Under the pieces are notes generated by a model. That model did no database searches and was not told the origin of the DNA. It saw nothing but the letters and a program-made list of their open reading frames with translations. The position numbers and the translations under genes are program-made. From Bipolaris cookei (taxonomy: Eukaryota > Ascomycota > Dothideomycetes > Pleosporales > Pleosporaceae), in assembly GCA_002286855.1 (NCBI GenBank), contig NRSV01000042.1, forward strand, positions 1-64,000: a stretch of DNA of 64,000 nucleotides, given 5' to 3'. Position 1 is the first letter of the stretch. Every line of letters starts with the position of its first letter. This document shows positions 22,525 through 34,495 of the stretch, piece after piece.

Positions 22525-24593
22525 ATGTTTCACCAGTTCCTTGTTCTTGTTGCTGTTCTGAAAGGGGCGTTTTGCGTTCAGCCGGAAGCGCCACCGCCGA
22601 AAGCGGCTCCCCTGCGTGACCTGCCATGGGCCCAACTCAACTTCTTGCACACCACCGACATTCATGGCTGGTGGGGAGGTCATTTGCAAGAGTACGTGAC
22701 ATCTTCCTGATACTCCTTAATGAAGTCATACTTGGCTTGTCAAGGAACAAACATTCCACCATGTTGCGAGTTCTTGTTTACTTCGTAATGATCAATGGTA
22801 CAACATGATTTCTGACGTGTATCAGAGCATCCTACTCATCAGACTGGGGGGACTATGTCTCCTTTGCTAAACACATGCGCGAAAAAGCAGATGCGGATGG
22901 ATCCGATCTATTGCTCGTCGATACCGGAGACCGAGTAGAGGGTAAATTTAAATGAACTCAATACGTATGACACAAACACTGACCTCGCCTCTTTACCGTT
23001 CTAGGTAATGCTATCTACGACTCCTCGAAACCTCGGGGAAAGTTCACCTATGAGATTGCTAAGGAGCAAAACATCGACCTTATTTGCTCTGGCAACCATG
23101 AGCTTTACAAAGCCAATACCGCCGAAGGGGAATTTTTCCACACTGTTCCCGACTTCAAGGGTAATTACATAGCTTCGAACCTCGACATTTACAATCCAAA
23201 AACCGGAAAACTGGAGCCTCTTGCCCAACGATTCAAGAAATTCACAACCAAGAATCAAGGTATCCGCATCCTGGCCTTTGGGTTTTTGTTTGATTTTACA
23301 GGCAATGCGAACAACAGCGTCGTGCAAAGAGTCGAAGACACTGTGAAAGAAGGATGGTTTACGGAGGCTCTCAGAGATCAAGACGTCGATCTTATCCTTG
23401 TATTCGGTCATGTTGATATCCGCTCCACGGAGTATGCACTGCTGTTCTCTACTATCCGTTCTCTGCACTGGGACACACCTATCCAGTTCTTTGGAGGACA
23501 TACCCATATCCGTGACTACAAAATCTTCGACAGTAAGTCGGTAGCTCTTGAGAGTGGCCGGTACATGGAAACCATCGGATTCATGTCTATTGCTGGACTC
23601 AGCACTGGTGGGGCAAAAGACGCAGCACCTGTGCCTCAAAGCTCAGCACTCACCTTTTCTCGTCGCTACATTGACAACAACCTATTTTCTATGCATCACC
23701 ATAGCGGTAAAGACGATCAGACTTTCCCGACCGAGCACGGCAGGAAAGTATCAGAAGCCATTGGCGATGCCAGAGAGTCTCTCGGCCTCGGCAAGGTATA
23801 CGGTTGCACACCACAGGATCTATGGATCAGTCGTAGGCCATACCCCCACAATGAGAGCATCTTTACCTGGATCGAGGAACAGCTCTTACCCCAATCAATC
23901 GAGAAATCTGATCGCATCCGCAACGGAGGTAAAGCACTGGTTCTCACAAACACGGGCGCCATTCGCTTCGACATCTTCAAGGGGCCCTTCACCAAGGATA
24001 CCAAATTCCTCGTCTCGCCGTTTACCAGCGCAATCCGATACATCAAAGACGTACCATATAAAGCAGCAAGCCAAGTACTAAAACTCCTCAACAACGAGGG
24101 GCCAATCCTATTGGAAATAATGGAGAGCAGAGCATTCCTCCAACCTCCAGAAGCCTTTGCGGCAAAGTCTAGGCCACACATGCTTCAGGTACTCGAGACT
24201 GCTTTTGCGAAACCCGAGCACGGCCAAGCGCCTCTCGGCAGTACCAGCGAAGACGAACCAAAGCCCTTCCCGGGTTACACGACAAAAGATGACGCTGGTA
24301 TAGATGGTGATGACACGATTCACGAGCCGATTGTCTTTTACAATGTACCCAACTGTATCCAGTCAGCCGTTGGATTCGATCTTGTGAGCAGCAAAGATCA
24401 GGAGCCTGAGACTGTGGATCTCATGTATAACCAGTTCATTGAGAAGTGGGTTTTGTTAGCGCTGGAATATCTGGGTGAGAAGTGTAGTGTGGATGATACG
24501 TTGGAATATGATGATGGGAAGAGCTTTACGGATATCATGACGGAATGGGTAGAGGAGCATTGGGGTAAGGATGAAGGGAAGTGTGATGAGTGA
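22525..24593 (+). CDS. Secreted or vacuolar metallophosphoesterase, 5'-nucleotidase-like (yeast YHR202W family)
   Basis: Three exons, 22525-22691, 22826-22941 and 23005-24593, give 623 residues. A signal peptide (MFHQFLVLVAVLKGAFC) leads. The calcineurin-like metal-site motifs then appear in order: LNFLHTTDIHGWW (D-x-H), LLLVDTGDRVEGN (GD, split across an intron), LICSGNHELY (GNHE), VFGHVD, and FFGGHTHIRDY (GHxH). A 5'-nucleotidase-type C-terminal domain follows (KALVLTNTGAIRFDIFKGPF). The family hydrolyses nucleotide or related phosphate esters in the secretory or vacuolar lumen; the substrate is not known from sequence. Both introns split codons and their removal restores motifs, which supports the model. 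The last about 200 bases of the CDS are extremely G-rich on the coding strand. The tail is acidic with no membrane anchor. Confidence 0.88.
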
Positions 24594-24992
24594 TGAAGGA
24601 CGATTTAGGGAGTGATTTAGATAGTTTCATACGCAGTGAATCTTGTGATTATCGCTACTCTCCCTGCTATCCATGTGTTTTGCCTTGTTCGCAATGTCTC
24701 CAGAGAAATCGAATGTTTGAACGAAGGCGCACAAAACTGCTTGTACAGATTTTTTTGAGAGACTGAGTGTTTGATGACGCCGCTACGGTGCTAAAGTGCA
24801 GAATTACGTTAAGCGTGTAACAGGCTCAACACAATTTTCACGTCCATCTCATGGTCCATGTCCTTCAAGTTTCGAGCTGTGCTTTCGAAAAGTCTTTTAA
24901 CGTAAACCAATATCGTTCGCCTTACAAACGCCGTGCCGTGTAAATGCATGCCTGTCCCAAACTCCAAACAGTTCGTTTAAATCGTCTGTCGA
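24594..24992. other. Convergent intergenic region
   Basis: About 400 bases hold the 3' untranslated regions of the phosphoesterase gene and RPB10. No gene is seen. Confidence 0.6.
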
Positions 24993-25532
24993 CTATCGGC
25001 GGGCCGCGCGGGCTTGTTCTCGTTCACTGGCATTGTACCTGTGAATACTGTTAGCCTCTATCCAGGACGTAATCAGGACCATTGACTCTCAGGATCGCGG
25101 CGACTAATCTCCCGAGCCAGGTCGGCGCGCTCAAAGCGAGGTACGTACTTCAGGAGCTTCTCGATCAGATCGACGTGAGTGAGAATCATGCGGCGGCAGC
25201 AATAGCGCTGAAGGCCGACACTATCGAGTGCTTCACTGGAAGAATATGCATGTCAGCAGAGTGTATATATCAAGAGCCTCAGGGTTCGCGTGTGTAGACT
25301 TGAGGTAAAAGCATCGTCCTACCCCGAGGTATTATGGATAAGATATAGGAGATCGGTAAGAAAGTCGAGAGAATATGGGGCTCTTACGCTTCCTCCATGC
25401 CATCACTGAGAAGTGCCATGTATTTCTCCCACAGGTCGCCGGTGACCTAGCATCGGATCAGTGTATGCGCGCAAGAGCTTGAGTGGTAGTCAGTACCTTG
25501 CCACAAGAAAAGCAACGGATCGGAACAATCAT
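24993..25532 (-). CDS. RPB10: RNA polymerases I, II and III common subunit RPABC5 (Rpb10)
   Basis: Four exons, 25532-25497, 25446-25388, 25235-25149 and 25038-24993, give 75 residues. The protein begins MIVPIRCFSCGKVTGDLWEK, containing the invariant CFSCG half of the zinc site. It continues LDSVGLQRYCCRRMILTH with the second half (CCRRM), then VDLIEKLLKY and a basic tail NASEREQARAARR. This is the near-invariant Rpb10 family, an essential assembly subunit of all three nuclear RNA polymerases. Each junction restores conserved residues: Lys-Val after the first, Glu-Ala-Glu-Ala at the second, and Leu-Lys-Tyr-Asn at the third. The last uses a GTACGT donor and a GGCTAAC branch-like site before CACAG. 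It lies divergent from UTP17 over 283 bases. Confidence 0.93.
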
Positions 25533-25815
25533 TTTCAAGTTTCAAGTATTTTACAAGTAGGGTGAAGTATCGCGATCCTGGTATTGCCGTCGTGGGATAA
25601 CGTAAAAATGTAGTAAACTTGTGGTGGGTGGTGCGCAGCGTCCGCGATGCTGTCTCAAAGAAAGTTGCGGGCGGCGCGCTAAGAACGCGGGCGGTGAAAA
25701 GCTCGGGCCAACTCTATCAAAAAAGATTCTCAAGATACACCCAGTACACGACCATTACGACAATCGTCACCCATTCTGAATTTTTACGCCAAGCTTACTC
25801 TGAGGAGCAGCTACA

Positions 25816-28800
25816 ATGGCGGGCGCAACTCCCCAACTAAAAAGGAAGAGAGAGGAAGCTGCGGCGCAGAAGAGAGCCAAGAAGCAGAGGAAAGAAGAGG
25901 CCGCGGCGGCGCGCAAGGACGGTCGCAGCGGCGAATCCACAATCTCTGTGACCGATTCGACCCCCAAATTTAATAAGACGCCTACGCAGAAGAAGCAATC
26001 GAAATCGGCGCCGCAGACAAATGGTGTAGACAAAGATGTAACCAACGGTACCCCCACAAGTGCAGAGAAAGCCAAGAAGCCGCAAGCGCAGCAGAACGGA
26101 TCGGTAGACGATGGTGAGGCACAAGCTGCCGGCGCAACAGTCAACAGAATGGCCGATGAAGTGGCGCAAGCTGAGGAAGAAAAACCAAACGGAGTAGCCA
26201 ATGTGGGGGATAAAGCAGCACGAAGGAAGGCGAAGAAGGAGAGAAAAGAGAAGAACAAAGCAGAGCGCAACGACCTTGACACGACCGACACATTGGAACT
26301 GGTCAAGAAGAAGAAGAGCAAAAAGTCAGGAACTTGGGTTGTATCCCCTGCTCAAGGAGGATGGTACTTGCCTACGGACCCAGTATTCTCTAAAGATGAG
26401 AAATACCTAATCGTTGCGAATCTCAAGTCGCTGTGTGTTTATGCCACAGATACATCTTTGCTTGTCAATGAGCTCTCGGACAACGATACTGGCTCACTCA
26501 CGGCATACGCTCTCTCCACTGTAGCGCCACACCTAATCTATGCCGCTTACTCGTCTGGAGAAATCATGCTGTGGGACTGGGTAACGGGTAAAAAGACCGG
26601 GCGATGGGATATTGGTACTACGGTGCAAAACATGGCCGTTATCATGCAGCCCGAGTCCGATCAAGATCTTGTGTACTGTCATGAAGCCGAAGATGGTCAT
26701 AGCCTTACTCTCCGCTCTCTTCGCACCAACCGCCAAAGTTCGGCCGGCGAATCCAAGTCGGAACTCAAACAGATACTCAACACAAGCTCTGCAATCCGCG
26801 GTATTCAGGTTCTCCTGCGAGGCAAATACGTCGTTGTTGCGACTGCCGATTCACTCGTTGTCGGGAAGCGCATTAAGATCACCAAAACAGCGCTGCACGA
26901 ATTTGAGTACGTCTGGCGCGAGCTGGAGTTCTCGAAGCACATCAGAACCTTTAATGTCTACCATCGCGAGAAGCAGGAAGCCAGCAACGGAAAGAGAGGT
27001 GCACAGGATCAAAGGGAGGTCCTTGATGTTGCTGTTGGTGAGGAGACAGGCCTCATCCTCTTGTTCGAGGACATCTTGGCCTCATTTGCTGCAATTGAAA
27101 GCAGTCAGAAGGGCAAAAAAGAGAGAACAGATACTGCTGAGAGCCTTAGGCCTAAGCGGCTGCACTGGCACAGAGATGCGGTGGGATCCGTCAAGTGGTC
27201 ATTAGATGGTGAGTGTGCTCGTATTTTAGGGATTTATACGATTACTGATATGACAAGGCAATTACATTGTTTCCGGTGGTGACGAGACTGTCCTCACGAT
27301 CTGGCAGCTTGCTACGGGACTACCACAACACTTACCTCACTTGTCGGCAGCCATTGAAAACATCGTAGTCTCTCCCACGGGTTCTGCTTATGCTCTGACA
27401 CTTGCCAACAACTCGGTCATTGTTCTGTCTACGACCGAGCTCGAGGCGCGCACCAACGTTGTTGGCATCCAGTCACGAAGAATTAACACTGAGCAAATGC
27501 CAAAAGAGACCAAGTCTGGCAAAATGTACCTTGGCATCTTCGAAGCAGTACCTATGACTGTAGACCCCACAAACCCCAACGAAGTATCATTTGCAGTGCC
27601 TTCGTCACAGCCCCGTCAAAAGAAGGGAGGCCTGAAACCAGAGCCATACCTACAGACATTTGATCTTGCGAACCAACGTGCCAAGAGCCGACAGGCATTG
27701 ACACGCAACAATGCAACAGAGCCTAATGTTGCTCCTGATGGCGGCCGGATCGAAGAGCCCAACGTTACACACATTCAAATCAGCCACGACGGAGAATGGC
27801 TTGCGACAGTTGATGAATGGCTTCCACCAAAATCGGATACTCGTTACCTCAATGAAGGCATCCCTGAGTTCAATGAGCAGGAACGCCTGAATCGCCGAGA
27901 GGTATACCTGAAGATCTGGCGACGCGACAACAGCAGTGGACAATGGAAGTTGGAGACTCGAATCGACGCACCGCATTTCTTCGAGGACAGATGTGGTAAT
28001 GGCCGTGTTTATGATCTTGTCGCTGACCCTACTGGTGCTGGCTTTGCGACTGTGGGCGAGGATCATGTTATAAGGACCTGGAAGCCGAAAACGCGATTAC
28101 GCGATGGCGTTATCGTTCGCGGGGCTCAGCAAGAAGGTCTGGTTACCTGGTCACTCGATCACGCAATTGAGATCAGTGACAAGCTTGATATTACCGAAGG
28201 ATCGCAGCAGTCTTTGCCACCACGCACCTCGCGGTTAGCCTTTTCCGCAGACGGCTCGGTTCTTGCTATGTCTGTTTCTTGGGATTTCGAAGAGGATGCG
28301 GGAGTAACGCATCTGATCGACACCAGCAGCGGAACCATCCGACGATCGTTGACAGAGATCGATGTGACTGCCTTATCCGGTCTTGGATTCGTCGGACAGT
28401 ACTTGGTAGTAGTCGCAGATGTCATTACCGTCTGGGACATGGTCGCCGACCAGCTTGTATACAGCGTCTCCATCGAGACCCCTGGCCTTGACCGCCTGGA
28501 GCGCGTGCCACTGGTCCGACTTGCTACGAATGAGACGGACGGTACATTTGCTATAGCATTACCTCGACTAGAAAAGAGCGAGTTGCTTGCTTCCAAGATC
28601 AAAAAGGCGTCATCCAAGGTCTTGATCTACAGCCCTGAGCATCACAAGGCGCTGTGGAGGGAGAGCCTGTCGCCTATCACTCTAGCTCTTGCATCTCGAA
28701 GAAGCGAGAGTGGCTACATTGTCCTCGACTCACGCTCTTGCCTCAAGACAATCAGCCCAAGTGCTGGTCCCCTGCAACTTCTCACCCCACCACCTGAAGA

Positions 28801-29050
28801 GCAGCTCGAGGCGCACCGTATCACCCACCCAGATGAGATTGACATGGAAGACGACGAGTCCGAGCGACCTCTAGCCAACCTTTTAATATCGGAGGATCTC
28901 ACTCAGGATATTGAGCAAGACGAACATGTATTTAATATGCAGGACCTACAAAATGTGCTGCATGACGGCTCTGTACCCCCGCCTCCACAGGGCTTATTCA
29001 GTAATATTCTGGCGTTGATTGGTGGGAAGACACAAAAAGTAGCGGCATAG
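25816..29050 (+). CDS. UTP17: Small-subunit processome WD40 protein Utp17/Nan1 (WDR75)
   Basis: Two exons, 25816-27208 and 27258-29050, give 1061 residues. The N-terminus (about 1-175) is Lys/Ala-rich and disordered with bipartite basic clusters (QLKRKREEAAAQKRAKKQ; KKKKSKKSGTW), typical of nucleolar proteins. WD40-type blades follow: FSKDEKYLIVANLKSLCVYA, GEIMLWDWVTGKKTGRWD, and across the intron SLDGNYIVSGGDETVLTIWQ. Further blades occur around residues 560-800 (FATVGEDHVIRTWKPKTRL; GQYLVVVADVITVWDMV). Utp17 belongs to the tUTP/UtpA complex that links rDNA transcription to 18S pre-rRNA processing. The acidic C-terminus ends with a short helical segment. It shares a 283-base divergent promoter with RPB10, so two ribosome/transcription growth genes may be co-regulated (inference). 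It is longer than yeast Nan1 mainly through the basic tail. Confidence 0.9.
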
Positions 29051-29530
29051 GCGCTGTACATGTTTCGGAGATGATGTATATTGTTCTTTGTTTTTCTCTG
29101 TAGGATACAATGACATTGATGTGTTTGTATTCTTGATATTATTGTGGATGTCATGACGTTGTGAAGATAGAGTGCGTTGACGCTTTAGATCATGGTGTTG
29201 GTGATTTATCTTTCAACAAAAGTCCTTGTTAAAGCAAATGATTATTACAACAATGCTGTTCTTGCTGCGCACACGTGTTATTCCGCACACTTGTTCCTTT
29301 GCATCACAATCCCCTCCTAACCCTGTTTGCCCTCTCCTTGCGTACCTACGCAAGGCCACCAACCCCTCACTACCAAACGAGTGCGGGGTCGCCGTCAGCG
29401 CCCCGCCCCACTGCATCAGCCATGCTGTTTCCGTGTTGTCAGCAACTCGTTGTACCGAGTCCAGCTCTTTTCATTGCAACAATTTGGTATATATTTATAT
29501 TATATCTAAAATTTGCCATCAACAGAACGC
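29051..29530. other. Intergenic region before tRNA-Thr(CGT)
   Basis: About 480 bases holding the UTP17 3' untranslated region and an A/T-rich TATATTTATATTATATC stretch just upstream of the tRNA, which could help recruit TFIIIB. No protein gene is seen. Confidence 0.55.
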
Positions 29531-29616
29531 GCCCGCTTGGCTTAGTGGTACAGCGTCGCACTCGTATCATACCGTATGAAATGCGAAGATCCGCGGTTCG
29601 ATTCCGCGAGTGGGCA
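29531..29616 (+). tRNA. tRNA-Thr (anticodon CGT) with a 14-base intron
   Basis: The acceptor arm GCCCGCT pairs with AGTGGGC and the discriminator base is A. The D arm is GCTTAGTGGTACAGC. The anticodon stem TCGCA/TGCGA holds loop bases C-T-CGT-A then A, with anticodon CGT at 29563-29565. The intron TCATACCGTATGAA (29567-29580) sits one base 3' of the anticodon, the canonical eukaryotic position. The T arm is CGCGG-TTCGATT-CCGCG. CCA is not encoded, as usual in eukaryotes. Oligo-T-containing sequence follows. It decodes ACG. Confidence 0.95.
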
Positions 29617-31168
29617 TCTTCTTGAGCTTATTCTGTTGTTTTTGCACTTGGTGCTGTGTTGATATGCTCGAGTTCGGATGGTTTTGGTGATTTCCCTTTT
29701 TTGAAGTTTCAATCAAAGTCTATGTACATATGGTTTTTGTTGGTGATTTGGGGCTAGCGTGAGAAAGATAATCTTTCGTTTGTTTGTTTTTGGGCATGGC
29801 TGTGAGAGCTGGGCTGCTGGGGAAGGTAATTTTATTCTATTTGTTGATCTTTTGGTCAACGTGTTCCTTTGGTAGGGTGAGGGTTGATCTCTGAGTGAAT
29901 GTTATGGTATTTACTTGGATTACTTGTATGGATTCTAGCTATTCCAAAAATTGTCTTTATTTCATCAACAGCACTCTACCAAGATATCAAAAAAAAACAA
30001 TAACAAGTTTCGAGACAAAGTCGCAATACTAATATCTTCGTTATCTCATCCACCAGGTTCATGGGTTGCTAAAGTCTGAGTCTATACAGGGGTGTGTGAA
30101 GGGCTAATTAGCGCATTTAGTCCGCCACGCCACTCCCCTCCCCTCCACGCCGCGCAATACAGCAAGTAAACAAACCCCTATTCCTTCGGCTACGCTGAAT
30201 AAGGTTTATCCGCTAATAGCCGCTGGGTCCGAAGGAAAGATGGAGTGAGATCAGGGGAAAGAGAAACAAGTAAAGGAAAGGGAAAGGGGGGGACTAGACC
30301 TTGCTTATCGGATATTGGGGACGGAGCTGAACGAGGGGAGAAGTGGGGGGATGGCAAGAGAGAAAAAGGAATAACAAGGTACAGGTTGCTAGCGGACCGT
30401 TTGCGGTGCGGGACGGAGTGGTGGGTGGAGGGGTCGAAAAAGCAATAATATTTTTTTTGGAACTTGTCCGGTGGAGTGATCGGGATTGATTGTTGAAAAG
30501 GAAAGGAAGTGATATAATGATTGGAGATTGATGATTCTCCATATGACAATCATAATGGAATAGACTAGCGAGGTTGTATTTTGGAAGCAAAAATATGGAT
30601 AAAAAAAGCCAAGCGAGGCTGGCGTGAAGAATAATATTGGTATGGAATAAAGTAACTTTGTTCCTCCCAGTCGTCAATAAAGGTATATTCCTTCTTCATC
30701 TTCATCGCCTCCTTCCCTTCAGCCTCTCGGGCCCCAGCAAAGTTTGCTCTGCTCTGCGTGCCTTTTCTCTCTCTCCATTACCATACTGGTTCTCGACTGG
30801 GGGGTATCGTTTGGTTGTAAAATGTATTGTATGCGTAGTATCGGCACACAATGCAGATGGGGGTAATAATGGAAAAAAGGGAGAATAGACAAGAGCAAGG
30901 AGACTGATGGCACAAATTTTTCTTGAATCGAAGAAGAAACAAAAAACTCCCAAACCTGCGGCCTCTGGTGTCATGAAAGAAAAAAAGGGTGTATATGTGA
31001 TAAACAAAAAAAGTAAAGGGCGTTAGGAAGAAGTCTGAGATGCCGTTAGAAGATGCTGTCGTGAACATGAATGTCTTCCTCCTCCTCCTCGTCCTCTTTG
31101 GTCTCTTGCATATCTCATACCACAAGTGGTGTGTGAGAGTATGCTTGTTATTAATAGGGTTCTTGTTT
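29617..31168. other. Intergenic region, no supported gene
   Basis: About 1.5 kb, A/T-rich at left and purine-rich (long GA/GGA-type stretches on the plus strand) at 30230-30440. Short open frames have no family features. The right part is probably 3' untranslated sequence of the following minus-strand gene. Confidence 0.55.
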
Positions 31169-31897
31169 TTATAGCTCCCATCGTGTCGACTTTGATTTGT
31201 TGTTCGAGTTGGAGTTGTTGGAATGGATGGGTTCGTCGTGCTTTCCAATGTCCTTGAATAGATCGTCGGCGCTGAGACTCAGCGCATCCTCATTGAGGCC
31301 AAAAGAGCTCAGACCAGGCAGAGCCGGGGGCGGAGGGCCCTTTTGTTCCGAAGCTTGGACAGGCTGGGGCTGCGAGACGGTGCGAGTGTTTGCGTAGGTG
31401 AGCGAGTCGACGTGGCCCTCTGGGACGGAGCCGGCGATGAAGGTTTTCCTCTTGCCGAACCAGCTGCCACTCTTCCTCCTGTTCAGACTGGGCGCCTGGC
31501 TGGTGATGGTCGCGGGAGAGCCCGGCCGGTCAGACTTGAGGCTGTCGGAGGAGGATAGGGTGCGAATGCCGAGAAACTTGCGCACAGACGTAGGGCGTTT
31601 GCTCGAGGGACTCGTAGGGGACACGGTGCTTGCTCCATCGCTGGTGCGGCTCTCTCGCGGGTATGAATCGAGAGTCGAATTGTCAGATGGCTTTTCTGGA
31701 GGAGGCGACTCTCTCTGGGGTGGCGAGGCGGGCGACTTGGGAGTGGGATGGGAGGAGAGCGGTCCCTTGCCCGGTGTGGGAGGGCGAGGCGAGTCAGGAG
31801 GACTGTCGAGCGGCGCGGGTATCGAGGTGCCCTCTGTGAGGGAAAAGTTGATGGGCGTCAGCGTCAATGGCTTGTACTGGAACTTTGTCGACGACAT
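31169..31897 (-). CDS. Proline/serine-rich conserved-looking fungal protein of unknown function
   Basis: A 242-residue single-exon frame starts at ATG 31897 (MSSTKFQYKPLTLTPINFSL) with a purine at -3. An upstream extension in frame has no ATG. The protein is mostly disordered: Pro/Ser-rich (PPDSPRPPTPGKGPLSS; SPPQRESPPPEKPSDNS), a central basic patch (KRPTSVRKFLGIRTLSSSDS) and a possible small motif RRKSGSWFGKRKTF. A short helix follows (LNEDALSLSADDLFKDIGKH), then an Asn/Ser/Lys tail. I do not recognise the family. The RKSGSWFGKRK and SVRKFLG segments look like kinase target or docking sites (inference). A non-coding explanation is unlikely because the frame is long and ends in a plausible protein tail, but it has no independent domain support. 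Confidence 0.6.
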   Translation of the reverse strand: MSSTKFQYKPLTLTPINFSLTEGTSIPAPLDSPPDSPRPPTPGKGPLSSHPTPKSPASPPQRESPPPEKPSDNSTLDSYPRESRTSDGASTVSPTSPSSKRPTSVRKFLGIRTLSSSDSLKSDRPGSPATITSQAPSLNRRKSGSWFGKRKTFIAGSVPEGHVDSLTYANTRTVSQPQPVQASEQKGPPPPALPGLSSFGLNEDALSLSADDLFKDIGKHDEPIHSNNSNSNNKSKSTRWEL

Positions 31898-32813
31898 GGC
31901 GGGCAGAGGCAGTAGGCGCGTGGACCAGGCGGGAGTGGTGTTGGGGTGAGGTTGGGAGCAGAGAGAGTCTGCTAGGGCGGCAGTCGAGGTGCTATGGTTG
32001 GCGTGGCAGCGGCGGGTGAATAGCAACAAGTACTATAGCAAGAGGCCGCAGGTGGGTGGAAGCTTCAGGAGGTGCGTCGGGCTGATGAAGCGGAGGAACG
32101 TGACGGGGGTCTCCACGGCCGGGGAGAGAGAAGTGGATAGCAGGGACCGGGGGCGTTGGCACAAGTTGCAACACGACGGAATACGCAAGACGCAAGACAC
32201 GCAACCGAGCGAGCGCGGCAAGGCGAGGCGAAGGGTAGTGGGCGATGGCGTGTGTGGACAAGGCGCCGATGCATGGCCCGCCCAAGTGCGCAATCCCCAA
32301 CGGCGACGACATGGAAACACAGCCCGTTGGATGCAGTCAAGTGTGTGTAGTACTAGATACACGATCGCTGGACACACACTACATAGGCACATGCATAAAA
32401 CCTGCGCCGGCAGACGATATGCAGTCCAAACCCACGTACCTGGCATGCCATGGCTGCCCGCCCTGCGCCGCCTCTCTCTAGCCTGCCCGGCCCCAAGCCA
32501 GCCACTCAGCGCTGCCCACGCCCACGCCCGCCCACGGATCACGACGTCGACATCCATACAGCCATCCATACTCATACTACACGACTGCATGCCCAAACCC
32601 CGCCGATATCTGATAACACAGTGTTTTGTTGACAGTCGCCCGTCCAGCCTACAGCACCGCCTTTTGCTGACATGTCCATTTCTTCGCGCTACCCCTGATT
32701 GGCCGGCCCCCGGCATGCTGATGTAATCGCCCTGCCGTCCCTTCCATGCCATCTTCGGCGTACTATCCATACTTGCATATGTACATACACACACAACTCG
32801 CCCATGTTCCCCT
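31898..32813. other. Intergenic region upstream of the unknown gene
   Basis: About 900 GC-rich bases with several overlapping long open frames on both strands and no family features. This is what GC-rich non-coding DNA produces. It probably holds the promoter and leader of the unknown gene and the 3' end of ISN1. Confidence 0.55.
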
Positions 32814-34495
32814 TCACCGCGTCTTGCGCTGGTGAATCTCATCCAGTTCCGCAATCTCGTCCAGCAACTGGCACGTTTCCAGCGGGTTGGCAATCCATGC
32901 TGTAGTGCACGCCAATCGCGCCTTGAAATCATTTGCTCCCGCACTAAGAAACTGGTCGCCCACATGCAGCGTCTTGCTGCCTGCAATTCCCCCAAAGATG
33001 CGCTGACACGCCAGCACTCCCCATGATTTGTCCCCAATGTCAACAAACACGTCGTTTCCACCTTGCTTTGTGTCAGTACACATATATCTTCACCTCATAT
33101 TGCCCAGGGTTGCGCCTTGCAACTCACCATTGAACGCGCAAAACGGCAGCCGTTGGCCAACCTCAGAAATTTCCTACTAGTGTCAGCACAACCCACAACC
33201 CACGTTCCTGACGCACATACCAAAATCTTTTGAATAATCAACACTGTCTCTTCTAGCGTTTCGCGGCAAAACTTGTATCTAGCCTTGGGCACAATGCCCA
33301 CTGCCCTCTCCTTGCGCACCACATTGGCCTCCATCCGGAAGTTCCGAATGGTGTCCCTCAGTGAGGCCTCTGCGAGGTCCAGGAGGTCCTTGATGTCCGT
33401 CTCGTGCCATAGCAGCATCTCTTCCAGCAGCCACTCTGATCGCGGTACCAGCCGCAGCAGCACTGGGCTGTTTTCGTCAAACTTGAAACAAAAGTTGCTC
33501 TCGCCTCCCATGATGAGCAGGTTCTGGCGAGCGTCTCGAGGCAGATCAGAGGCCTGGATGGCATCGAGCAGGCCGTGAAGTCTTCCGTAGTATGGTTTTG
33601 CCTCGGTGTATCCAGCAGCCGTGACAATGCCAATCTTGGATCCACGCCGCATCAGTCCCAGTATCTTTGGGATAATTGGATTGTCGGGCTCAAGATTCTT
33701 TCCGTCGTCATATAGCGTTACATCTCCGTCAAAAGTCACGAGTTCCAGCGGGCCATTGCGGATCAGACTCATTACCTGGGCTGTGTTGAGAACCAGACGA
33801 ACGTCATTGAAAGAAGGGGGCACAAAACGTCGGTGGCTAATGAAACGCCGCTGATCTTGCCATATGAATGCATCGTGCAGTGCTAGTGGTGTGAAGAAGT
33901 TTGCTACTGACGGTACCAGCAGCTTCAGCTTTGACCGGTCTGGCTTGCCATCTTTCTGGTGTTGAACTGTACGGCGTCAATACAGAACAGTTTGGCTCTA
34001 TACTTGAGAGAATCCCTATGCTTTAATTACTCACTGTGATCGTTGATTATCTCTTCCACATCACGCATAATCTCGGCATACCGCCGCTGGGCAATGTTGG
34101 CCTGCTGTTCGACCGATTCACCATTGGGTTCAAACACGGCTGTAGGATGCGAGTGCAACACAAACGGAACAGCTAATAGACCCTGCAAATCTATGAGAAA
34201 CTGACCAATGTGACTTTACGGACACAATGGATGTCACCTTGATCCATTCTATCTGATACCACGGTTAGCCAAAGCAGGGAATAGACATTAAGTGATGCTT
34301 ACAAGCTGATCTCTTCGATGAGTCTTCCAGACGTATTAGCGGTGTACAGCCGAATGTTCAGTTAATCATGTTACACACACCTTAAGAGCATCTACAAGAC
34401 AGAGAGCATCATGTCAGCATACTAGTTGCTTGTACAAGTAGCCATAGCGGCAAAAGGCGTCAGCACTTACATTCTACACGATATCTTGTCGTCAT
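32814..34495 (-). CDS. ISN1: IMP-specific 5'-nucleotidase Isn1
   Basis: Eight exons (34495-34471, 34391-34381, 34323-34303, 34252-34238, 34182-34035, 33966-33221, 33173-33128, 33061-32814) give 419 residues. The first four exons are 25, 11, 21 and 15 bases and join to MTTRYRVEYALKTHRRDQL then IEWIKGLLAVPFVLHS, the conserved Isn1 N-terminus. The HAD-like active site is ELVTFDGDVTLYDDG. Other conserved blocks are GIVTAAGYTEAKPYYGRLHG, LLIMGGESNFCFKFDE and VDIGDKSWGVLACQRIFGG. A C-terminal GDQFLSAGANDFKARLAC carries the second metal-site region. Isn1 dephosphorylates IMP to inosine and so supports purine and nicotinamide-riboside balance. Every junction keeps phase, and total length divides by three. 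The micro-exons make the start invisible to ORF calling. It is divergent from MED17. Confidence 0.93.

Noticed and set aside
31989..33061. Long frames of 245 codons (+) and 342 codons (-)
   Set aside because: Both overlap each other and part of ISN1's 3' exons; composition is Cys/Arg-rich and random-looking; the ISN1 model explains the conserved part.
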